Below, piece after piece: positions 46,527-56,122 of a stretch of DNA of 64,000 nucleotides; the first letter of the stretch is position 1, and every line of letters begins with the position of its first letter. The notes beneath the pieces were generated by a model, which saw only the letters and a program-made list of their open reading frames with translations, made no database searches and was not told where the DNA came from. Position numbers and translations under genes: made by a program. This DNA comes from Colius striatus (taxonomy: Eukaryota; Chordata; Aves; Coliiformes; Coliidae), in contig NC_084790.1 in NCBI RefSeq assembly GCF_028858725.1, positions 4,842,001 to 4,906,000 of the forward strand. The letters run 5' to 3'.

Positions 46527-49500
46527 GTGAGCCGGGACAACGGGGGATGTACCGGGGAGGGGTGGGATCGGGGCAGGGGGTCTCCATGGGGCACCGGGAT
46601 GGAGACCGGCAGTGGCACTGGGACCCACACGGGCAGCGGGTGGGGGTCGGATGTGGGCAAGGGTTACAGGGCAAGGGGTGGGCACACAGGCAGTGGGGGC
46701 ACAGGAAGGGGTGCAAGACAGGCTGCAGGGACTGAGGGATGGGCAGGGAGTAACGATGAGAGACTGGAGGTTCCTGCCTCGTGTCCCCAGAGGGCTGGAA
46801 GGGTGTGTGCGTGTGAGGTGTTTGTGGGGCTGAGGGTCCCCATCTGTTTGTGCAGGGGAGGTGTGTGTGCAAGAGGAATCGCTGTCCCTGTGGGTTTAGG
46901 GGTGATGTCTTTCTGTGTGGGCAAAGGAAAAAAGTGGAGGAGTGAAGCAGAACAGACATCTCAGGTCTCATTTTCTAGGAGAGTTGAGGCTTATTGAAAG
47001 GAGAATGAGATCTGGGGGTGTCCTCACCTGTTTCAGGGGCAGGGGGGGTTCAGATCTCCCATGTCCGGGCAGGGTTTGTTGTGCCAGGAAGCTTGTGGAG
47101 ATGGTACTGGGGGCCTGGAGGCAGCATTTATCCGGCCTCGACCCACGGGCCGGATCCAGAGCTCAGCACTGCAACAAGTCATGAGAGCCCAGAAGGGTGC
47201 CAGTGGCTCCAGCCATCCCACAAACACAGTTTGTGTGGGGCTGCACTTGCTGTCTCTCCTCCAGGATGGAAATCCTCCACCCTGCTTGTTGGGGCAGGCA
47301 GAGGCTGGGTGCCTTCTGTGTGCCCGAGGAAGGGGGAGCATTTTGGCAACATCCTGGGTGCCAAAATAGCTATTGGTGACACTGCACTCAGGCACCTGCT
47401 GCCTCTTCGTGCTGCCTCCAGCCCAGAGTGATCACAGACTGTGGATTCCTGGGACTGGGGAAGGGTCTGGGGCAGGTCTAAAGTCTACCCCACCTCTGCC
47501 CAAACCACTGCTTGCAGGGTCTGGAGGGAACCAGGCACGATATGGGCCCTGGGAGGATGCCGAATCACCCTGACTTGGAGCAAGGGTAGCCCAAAATATT
47601 TGTGTCCACCCTCAGCACGTCCTTTGGCCCCATATTGGGGTGATGTGGGTAAGGGGAGCCAGGCCCCAGCCTGCAGCTTTGGAGATCTCTATGGGATCAT
47701 GCTACAGCACAGAGGAGAGTGCGAGCGTGGTGGGGCTGGGCACGAGGCTCAGCCACCTCTGGATTATGCTCAGGGCTGCTGTGGCTCTTGAAAATCCTTG
47801 GTGAGAGGGTGATGGGGCAGCACACCCCCACTGTATGTGAGGCAACTGGCAGAGATCCCCCCTGCTGCTGCCATCCCCCTGCCCGGTGGGGGTCTCTTTC
47901 TGCCCAGTGCTGGGGCTGCCACCAGCAATGCTCTGCAGCCTTTCCCCTTCCCTCCCTTGGCCGAGACAGACGGTGTCACTTCGATGCTGAGACCAACCTG
48001 CTTAATGTGTTGGAAGTCTAAACACGTTAGGGCCGCTTGGTTTGCCACGGCCCTTCCCAGGCCTGCTCTCCCCGCCGGGCTCAGGGCCACTCGGCAGCAA
48101 ACCAGCATGGCTGGGCTGACGTGTCCCCGGCATCGGCCGAGGGGGTAACAGGAGCGTTGGGCCCCTCAAAGGGTTGTTTCTCACCCTCCATCATTCTGAT
48201 CCTACAGGAACCCACTGACATTTGCCCCATTGCTTTCCTCCTCTATTCCCTGGGCATTGAGGCAGATGTGGGGGCAAGTGCCTGTCCCTGCTGTGTCAGG
48301 GCAGCTAAGGATCTGATGCTGAGGGGCTGCCCCCAGACATCCCCTCCTCTCTACCCCGCTGCACCTCTGGGGTCTGCTGCCAGCTCCCAGCCTCAAGCCA
48401 GGTGATTTTGGGGCTCTTTTTCCAGTTCCATCCCTCATGACAGCACTACAGAGAGGTTGAGGACTGGGGGGGGGAACGTGCTGCGTGCCAGGGTGGGGGC
48501 TCATGGCAAACTGCCTGGGGAGACATCAAACTTTGAGCCACAAAACATCCGTTTCCCCCGACTCTGAGCTGCTTTTGCAAAATTCTGTGTGCAGGGCCGG
48601 GCTGCAGTGCTGCTGAGACACAGGAAAAAACCCAAAGTGGAGGCTTGGAGGGGACAATGTGCCCCAAAGCAGGGACCACCAGGCAGGGGGACTCCAGGCA
48701 GGACAGGAGACATCCCATCCCGCTGAGGGGGTGGGTGCCCAGTTTCATCAGGTTGCACTGGTCCTTCCATGCCTACCTCCCTGAGGTGCAACCCCCACAG
48801 TGTCCCCACAGAAAGAAAGCCAAGGCTGGATGGAGATGGTGGCATTGGGGTGAATCTGGTTGAGAGATGGGATTTACCCCAGCTGGCTCCTTCCCTGCCC
48901 ACTCCTGCCCTTCTCTGACATAGCGTCCCATGCCGTCCCACACCATCCCACACCCACTCATCCCCAGCATCCTGACAGTTTTCTACAGAGTCCTCGTCCC
49001 TCTGCCCACGTGGCTCTTGGGGCTCAGCTGGGGCAGGATTTCTGCGGAAAGCCCCAAGGCTTCACTATCACCGCACTGCCAAGGGCCTGGGGAATTCCTG
49101 CCGTGGGTTCCTGCTGCAAAGCTGGGGCTGCCTTTGCTTTCAAGGGGACTCAGGGGTTGGCTTTGTATTTTGTGGGGGCTCAGTGCCGCTTTTGGAGGGG
49201 ACACTGGGGCTGGATTTGTACTTAAGGGACACAGCAGCTGGCGTTGCCTTTGTGGGTGACACAGGGACGGCTTTGGAGTCACTGGGAATGAGTTTGTCTT
49301 GGGCAAACACAAGGTTGGCTCTGGTTTGAGGGGTGGCCACTCATTTGATGACACAAGGGCTGTTGTTACCTTTTCAAGGGGACTTGGGGATGCTTTCCCC
49401 AGGCCAGTGGCCGCTGTTCCCATGCAGGCTGGGCTGGGAGACCCGATGCCCAGTTGTCAGGTCTGTGGGGTTGGGGACAACAGTGTGGTTGTGCCATGCA

Positions 49501-52500
49501 ACTGTGCTGTGCAGCTTGTGCAATGCAGCCAGGCTGTGCCGTGCCGCCATACCATGTCACCATGTTGTGCTGTCGTGTGGTGTGCAGCCATGCTATGCTA
49601 TGCCGTGTCACCATACCACGCCACATCACTGCACCACCATGTCATGCCAGGCAGCCAGGCCATGCAAGTGTGCAGCTGTGCAATGCTGTGCAGCCGTGCT
49701 GTGTCACTGTGCCGTGCCAGCATTACCACACCATGTCACTGTGCTATGCCATATCACCATGCCATGCTGTATTACTGTGTCATGCCATGTCACCATGCCA
49801 TGCTGTGTCACCTCACCATACTGTATCATCGTGCCATGCCGAGCAGCTGTGCCATGCTGTATCACTGTGCCATGGCTGTGTCACCTCACCATGCTGTACC
49901 ACTGTGCCATTCCGAGCAGCTGTGCCATGCTGTGTCACCTCAGAATGCTATATCATTGTGCCATGCTGAACAGCTGTGCCATGCTGTATCACTGTGCCAT
50001 GCTGTGTCACCACACCAGGCTGTATCACCGTGCCATGCCAAGCAGCTTTGCCACACAGCTGTGCGCTGGAGGTGGTGGGCAAGTGGAGTGCAGCGGGGGC
50101 TGCACCGCTCTCCCACGCAGCCGTGGTTCTTGTGGCTGCCGTGGCACTGGGAGAGGAGGTGGCTCAGCAAGTCGGCAGCCCCTTGTGCACTGCCAGGGCT
50201 GTGGGAAGAGCTTGGCAGGGGGTCACCACTGCCCGAGAGGTTTGTAGTTCTGGCGTCAGGCAGGTCCCTAGATTTATACTTCACTGGGATTTGTCCCAGA
50301 CTCTCTGTCCCTGCTCCCTCTGTCCCCAGTGTCCCATGTCACCTGCCATCCTTGATACCCACATGCCCTGGATGTGCTGTTGTGTCCCCAGCTCCTCATG
50401 TCCCCTGGCTCCCCTGCCCCATGGCCACATGCCCTGTGCCACTCCAATCCCCTGAGTCGAGGGGTTCGTGCAGGGACATGCAGCCTGTGAGCCCCTTCTA
50501 GAGTTCCAGAAACAAACATACAAGGAGAGGGAAAACGGAGGTGCCCGCTGGCTTTTGGGGTGCGGAGCAGGGGTGATGTGAGCTGGCTGGAGCATCCTAC
50601 ACCCCGCGGACCACACAGCACCTCCCAAACCGCAGGGACCAGCCCCAGGGGTACCAAGTGCTGCCCGAGCAGCACCCCCGGCAGCTCGAGCGCTGGGGGA
50701 TTTAAAAATAAATGCGAGGAGCGCACGGTTTCGGGTCTTACCCAACCCCCCACCCCCCACCCCCCTGCCCGCCAGTGCCTCGGCCGAGCCCTGCGGTTTG
50801 CACTGCGGCAGCGTTTGAGCTGTGAGTCGGGGCTCGGGGAGCCGGGGAACCGGCGCTGGCGGAGCAAGCAAGGTACAAAAAAAAAAAAACCCAAAACCAA
50901 CCCCAAAAACCCCCAAAAGAAACAGAAAAAAAAAAAAAGAGGCTGTTTTCTTCCTCCCTGCTCCGTGCAGCAGCTCGGGGCTGGTGCAGCACACAGCCTG
51001 GCTGCTCCCCCCGCGGCCAGCCGCCAGCCCGCCTTGCTCGTGTGCCAGGAGCGGGTGCCAGCGCTGTCCTGGTGTGCCAGGAGCGCGGCGGCGAGGCGGC
51101 ACCCTGCGAGAGCTCGGCGGGGGCCCAGAGCCAGCGCAGCCCCTCGCTGCCGCCCTTTGATGTGGCCGCAGTTTTTAATCGGTGGCAGGAACCACCTTCC
51201 CGTGACACGGCTCGCGTCCCGCTCGCTCCGGAGGAGCCGTGAGCCCCGGGGCCGCCTGCTTTCGGCACACAGCCGACGGGATGGGGTCTCTGCGAGGGCT
51301 CACCCGGACCGGGGTTGCACCGGGGGTGCTCAGGACCACCGTCCATCCCAGCCCCAAAGAGCATGTGCGGTGCTCCTTGCAACGAGCACTGCTTTCTTTT
51401 TCTTTCTCCCACACTCCCCCCCCACTCTCTCATAAGGGCAATTTTGAGTCAGCGGCGCTCGGCGCGGGCTGCACACGCTCTTTCCACCGCTCTTCGCACG
51501 CCGCGGCCCCGGTGCCACGGCACTGCCTGGGCTGTGCTTCCTGCCGGGGCTGAGGCCGATGCCCCGCGCTCCTGCCCCAGCGCCGGGAGCTGCGTGTGCT
51601 CCCAGCCCCTCCTTTTGCTCTCCACCTCTGTTTCGGCCCTCCTGCCTCCCCCATCTGGTGCAGTGGAGCAGGCCAACAGCCCAGGGGGGCTCGGCGGTGG
51701 CCCAGGGGGCCTTGGCTGGGCTCCCCTTGGTACATCGTGTCACCCCTGTCATGAGCTCACAGGCTTGGGGCTGGTGGGAAGCCTTGGTGTGCTGGGTGGT
51801 CCAGGGACTGCCAGGCTAAGCAGGGCATCCTTCCCATGCTGGCAGGAAGGCAAAGGAACCCCTCCACCTCAGCCTCTGCCAGGGGTGAATCCTGCTGGTG
51901 GGCAGCCTCACTCCACAGCCAGCTCCATCCCACATTCCTGGGAAGATGGGTGGGCTGAGGTGGGCTCCAGGTCTCACTCCCTCCCCTGCCCAAACCCACC
52001 CTGGACACCCAGGTTCCTTTCAGGGAGAGGTGGAAGCTCCTGGCTCCATGCAGGACCCACCAGACAGGTAAAGCTTTCTGGGGCCCTTTCAGAGAAACCC
52101 TGGCACCCACTTTGTGCTATGAGAAAATGAGGTGGGGGGTGTACACAGCCCGCTTCCCCCACCTCCTACCTTTGTCCACCAGGTACCAGCAGACTTAAGT
52201 GGCACAGCCCAAGAGCAGGAGGCAGAGGGGAGGTGGGAGGGGGTGTGGGGAGATGCAACCACTCCCCACCACCTACCCCAGGTGTATCTCACCAAGACAA
52301 TGCTAGGAGGAAGGGGGAGGCCCTTGCATGCCTCTCATGTTGGTCTGTCGGGGCAAGGGGTAAATCCTGCTCCTTGCCAGCAATGCTGGTAGCACTAACA
52401 GAGTGGCTGGGGCTGCTGGTGGGGCCAGGGCTGTGGCTGGTTTCCAGCTCTGACCACCATAAGCCCAAATTCCAGTGTGTGTCGAAACACCACAGCTGAA

Positions 52501-55102
52501 GAGTCGACCTGTGCTCGGAAGAGGGTGCTGGACCAGTGACCTGGCAAACCTGAGCTGGCAACTGCAGCTACTGGGGCCAGTGATGAAAAAGGAGGGACAA
52601 AACTAGGAGGGGAGAGGGTCAGATATCCCATGCCAGGGCTGGGATTTGGGGTTCCCCCCAAGGTGTGGAAGGACAGCGAGGTGCAGCCCCATGGGAGGTG
52701 GCAGCTGCAGCCACAGAGTCCGTCCCAGCCTGTCCCCTTCCTGCCCTTGGCACGGGCTGGCGCCCAGCCTGAAATAGCAGCGGTGTTGGTTTCCGATCCG
52801 GAAGGTGTTGGGGAGGGGGAGGAAGATGCCGAGGTGGTGGTGGTGGGGGGAATTCGGCCCTCAGAGCATCCCCCAGCTGCCAGGGTCAGTCAGCTCCTCA
52901 CAGGCACCCAGCTGGGTGTGGGGGAGCCCGGGCATGGCCCTGCCTCAGTTTCCCCAGTGCCACTCTGCAAGGCAGGGCTCTCCCCACACCCCATGCAGCC
53001 CTTTGTGCCAGGGGTTGAGCTGAGGGGTTTGACTGTCTGCACCTCTGTCCCCTCCCCAGGCGCATGTTCCCTTTCCTCAGCTTCAACCTCTCAGGGCTCA
53101 ACCCCGTGGCCCACTACAGCGTCTGCGTGGATGTGGTGCTGGTGGATCAACATCACTGGCGCTACCAGGGCGGCAAGTGGGTGCAGTGTGGCAAAGCCGA
53201 GGGCAACATGCCAGGTACAGCTCCCTCCCCCCAACATCCCCTTCCTTACCCTCATCCTCCTCTTTGCTGTGCCAGACAGGGATTGACTCTGTCTCTGCTC
53301 TCCACAATCCCCAGGTAACCGCCTCTACCTACACCCTGACTCACCCAACACGGGTGCCCACTGGATGCGGCAGGAGGTCTCCTTTGGGAAGCTGAAGCTC
53401 ACCAACAACAAGGGTGCATCCAACAATGTTGGCCAGGTATGAGTCTTGCCACCATGTGAGGCTGTGCCAGGTCTCCATTGCCCCCCTCCCCCAACCCACC
53501 TCTACTCCCCCTCCCCAGATGATCGTGCTGCAGTCGCTGCACAAGTACCAGCCCCGGCTGCATGTGACAGAGGTGAAGGAGGGTGAGGGTGAGGAGGGGT
53601 ACCCCTCTCCACACACCCACACCTTTGCCTTCCCTGAGACCCAGTTCATCGCTGTCACAGCCTATCAGAACGCTGACGTGAGTATGGGATGCTGCCCACC
53701 CCAGTCCCTAGCATGGGGGTACATCCCTCACACAGACCCCCCCCCAAAGAAGCACAGGAAACCCAACAACCTCCCCAGCATCCTCCCAGGACCAGAGAAA
53801 CAACCTATACACCCCGGTATCATCACACCAACCCTGGTAATCCCCCCAGGGCAGCCCCCGGTAATCCCCTCTCCAGTACCCTCTAAGGTCCCCAGCATCA
53901 GGGAAAGCCCAATGGTATCCTCCCAAAGCCCCCCTTTACCCCCAAGACCCCTGTCCGCAGCATCTCTGCAACCCTTGGTACCCCCCACAACCCCTCAGCA
54001 TCCCCGCACCTCCCGCTGAATCCCTTCAGCGTCCTAGTTGCCCCTCGAGCAATTCAGCAATTCACCCCAGTGCCCTCCCAGCACAGCCTGCCCAGCCCCT
54101 GCCCCCTCCCCCGCAGATTTGGCCGAGCCCCGCGGGTGCTCAGAACACGGGTGGGTGTTCTGGGCCAGGCAGGGGCCTCTGATGGGGAGGGGGCTGCTCG
54201 ACAGAAAAGGAATGAGGAGGAGACATCCTGGGGAGGGGAAAGACGACAGGTTGGCAGCAGCCCCAGTCCCCCCAGCTCCCTTTGCCCCTCAGATCACCCA
54301 GCTGAAGATCGACCACAACCCCTTCGCCAAAGGCTTCCGGGACAACTTTGACTCGTGAGTGTCTCCCCAGCTTCCTGCCAGTGTCCCCCGTCCCGGTTCC
54401 GACTGGCAGGACGGCGACCCCTCTACTCCCTCCCTGTCCTCCCCCCCCAGGATGTACGCAGCCTCGGAGGGCGACCGTCTCACCCCATCCCCGCCGGAGG
54501 GTCTCGGCTGCCAGCAGCTCCTGCCGGCACCGCGCTTCCAGCCCTTCCTGCCCGAGCAGTACTCGCTGCCCCCTGGCCGCTTCTTCGGTGGGGAGCGGGG
54601 GGCTCCCCTGCCCCTGCCCCCCAAGGACCCCCCGCGCTGGTACTTCACCCCCCAGCAGCCGCCTGCCGCCGGGCCACTGGACTACGGCGGCTACGAAGCG
54701 GGATACGGGGGGGGCAAGCTGGTGCCCTACGGCGTGAAGCCCTTTGCCCTGCCGCCTGCCCCCCACCACCCTCCCTTGCCCTACTACCCCGAGGGGCCGG
54801 GGGGCTTCGCGGCGGGAGGAGGCTGGAGCCCCGGGCAGTATGGCCCCAAGGGCAGTCCCGGGGCCCTGGGCTGGTACCGGGAGCCGCGGGAGGAGAAGGG
54901 GAAGGAGGCGGAGGGCTGGGCCCCCGAGCCCCCCGCCCCCACTTCAGGCGACTCCTCGGACTCGGGGCTGTACGAGTGCAAACGGCGGCGGGTGTCCCCG
55001 TACCCCTCCAGCACCGAGAGCTCCCCCCAGCCCCGCAACGGGGACTTCTACGATAAGGACCCAGGTACCGACAGCGGCTACTACGGCTTCTACGGCAACT
55101 GA
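46072..55102 (+). CDS. TBX21: T-box transcription factor TBX21 (T-bet), 534 aa
   Basis: T-bet is the nuclear T-box activator that sets the Th1/ILC1/NK programme, including interferon-gamma expression. Six exons: 46072-46526, 53060-53214, 53315-53436, 53519-53677, 54293-54354 and 54451-55102; GT-AG with consistent phases, 534 aa (human 535). The start MGALEPG corresponds to human MGIVEPG. The N-terminus (1-124) is Pro/Gly/Tyr-rich. The T-box runs from about residue 125 ([12 protein letters not shown]) to about 317 ([13 protein letters not shown]) and contains [33 protein letters not shown] and [12 protein letters not shown]. These and the [14 protein letters not shown] and C-terminal [11 protein letters not shown] (495-505) words identify TBX21 rather than TBR1 or EOMES. 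The C-terminal activation region (318-534) is Pro/Gly/Tyr-rich and highly diverged. Intron 1 is 6.5 kb. Confidence 0.96.
49140..49350 (+). repeat. Degenerate repeat, GACACAGGGGCTGGCTTTGT-like units
   Basis: About seven diverged units near 27 bases, each with GG(G)ACAC / GACTC followed by TTGGCTTTG or GGCTTTGGA. Confidence 0.7.
49481..50045 (+). repeat. Minisatellite, GTGCCATGCTGTGTCACC-like units
   Basis: About 565 bases of roughly 18-20-base units (CCATGCTGTATCACTGTG, CCATGCTGTGTCACCTCA, CATGCCGAGCAGCTGTG). Local higher-order repetition of about 90-100 bases is visible between 49800 and 50045. It produces long Cys/His-rich artefact frames. Confidence 0.92.
53060..53214 (+). CDS. TBX21: TBX21 exon 2, T-box
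   Basis: [20 protein letters not shown] to [10 protein letters not shown]; ends one base into Gly. Acceptor ccccag, donor gtacag. Confidence 0.96.
53315..53436 (+). CDS. TBX21: TBX21 exon 3, T-box
   Basis: [20 protein letters not shown] to [11 protein letters not shown]-contacting part of the T-box. Acceptor ccccag, donor gtatga. Confidence 0.96.
53519..53677 (+). CDS. TBX21: TBX21 exon 4, T-box
   Basis: 53 codons, the same length as human. [20 protein letters not shown], an acidic/Gly variable loop, then [14 protein letters not shown]. Acceptor ccccag, donor gtgagt. Confidence 0.96.
54293..54354 (+). CDS. TBX21: TBX21 exon 5, end of T-box
   Basis: [20 protein letters not shown] plus two bases of Ser; the minor-groove 3-10 helix of T-box proteins. 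Acceptor cctcag, donor gtgagt. Confidence 0.96.
54451..55102 (+). CDS. TBX21: TBX21 exon 6, C-terminal activation region
   Basis: Starts [17 protein letters not shown] and ends GFYGN-stop. Contains [20 protein letters not shown], the conserved C-terminal motif. The segment between is GC-driven (Pro, Gly, Ala, Tyr) and aligns poorly with mammals. Acceptor ccccag. Confidence 0.95.
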
Positions 55103-55425
55103 GCCGTGCTGAGGGGGGTTGAGACACCCCCCCTAGTCCGGGCACCTCAAAGCAAGGGGTCCTGTGTGTTTCCCTCTATTTAACACCCATATCCTGGGAA
55201 GACTTGAGCAGTGGAGTAGGGGATGCAGCCAGACAATCAGCCCTCGGTGCCACCCTGGTGGGGCCGCAGGGGTGAGTGGGGAGGGGACTGGGTGGGTTTT
55301 TCGTCGTCGTCGGTGGTTTTTAAGGGGGAGGGGGGGTAATGCTGAAGTATTTATTGAGACCCCATGTGCCTGGCGTGGGGCTGGGGGCAGCAGCATATCT
55401 CACAATAAAGGGGATACTGTGGGAC
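55103..55425 (+). other. TBX21: TBX21 3'UTR
   Basis: Short UTR ending shortly after AATAAA at 55404-55409. Confidence 0.7.
55404..55409 (+). terminator. TBX21: Poly(A) signal of TBX21
   Basis: cacAATAAAggg 300 bases after the stop, followed by a TGTGGG-rich downstream element. Confidence 0.75.
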
Positions 55426-55604
55426 ACAGCTGTGGGGCACAGCTCTCTGCTCTCCTCTGCTGGCCGGTGGGAGGAAAACTGAGGCACCGTGGGGAGCTAA
55501 TGGACTCGTCGCGGCCCGTACCCCATTTGCTGAGAGACCCAGGTATCCTCAGCTAGAAAGAGGGGGTCCTGAGTCCTGGAGCAGGAGGAAGGAAGCTCTC
55601 TGCA

Positions 55605-56013
55605 CATGCCAGCTCTTTGCAGCCTTTATTAGAGCAGCCCTTGGGCACAGATGAGAGGGGCAGAGGGGTCTGCCTGCCTGCAGGCACCCCACAACCCCCC
55701 GTGCCCCCCAACCAGCAAGCCAGGGACCCAGGTATCCCATGCCTTCAGGGCAGAGGGGTACTGCCAGCCCCTGCCCTTGGGTGCCCTAGCTGACCCAAGG
55801 CTCTGCCCTGGGTTGGGGTGGGAGGCACCACCTGTGCTGTCATCATTCCCCCCACTTTGATATCACAGTTTTGCTTAAATAGCAGCAAATCAGCTGCTAG
55901 AATGAGCGTGGGCGGGGGGAGCACTTCACCCCCAGCGCTGGGGGGACCAGCCCCACTGCTCTATGCCACTGCTGTGATGAGCTGGGGGGACTCAGCATCC
56001 CGCGGCGTGGTCA
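55605..56013 (-). other. OSBPL7: OSBPL7 3'UTR
   Basis: Region between the OSBPL7 stop and the minus-strand AATAAA (plus-strand TTTATT, 55625-55630). The cleavage point is estimated. It faces the TBX21 3' end tail to tail, with a gap of about 180 bases. Confidence 0.65.
55625..55630 (-). terminator. OSBPL7: Poly(A) signal of OSBPL7
   Basis: Minus-strand AATAAA in ctctAATAAAggctg, about 385 bases past the stop codon. Confidence 0.7.
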
Positions 56014-56122
56014 CTACCACAGCACTGCACTGTCCAGGTGGGCGAAGCCGGGGTCCAAGCGCAGCTTCCAGTAGGTGTTGTTGGTGACCCACGACTCCTT
56101 CCCATTGGCATCCGTCATCCGC
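56014..56122 (-). CDS. OSBPL7: OSBPL7 last coding exon (residues 821-856)
   Basis: [20 protein letters not shown] to DSAVLW and TAG; the subfamily C-terminus. Acceptor ctgcag. Confidence 0.95.

Larger units (their letters stand above)
46527..53059 (+). other. TBX21: TBX21 intron 1
   Basis: 6.5 kb, no supportable exon. Contains two locus-specific minisatellites (49140-49350, 49481-50045), an A-rich run (50877-50938) next to a GC-rich block (50600-51250), and otherwise non-repetitive sequence. Confidence 0.8.

Noticed and set aside
49299-50501. 400-codon Cys/His-rich frame resembling a repeat or zinc-binding protein
   Set aside because: It is the minisatellite CCATGCTGTGTCACC read through; the Cys/His spacing follows the DNA period and does not fit any zinc-finger pattern.
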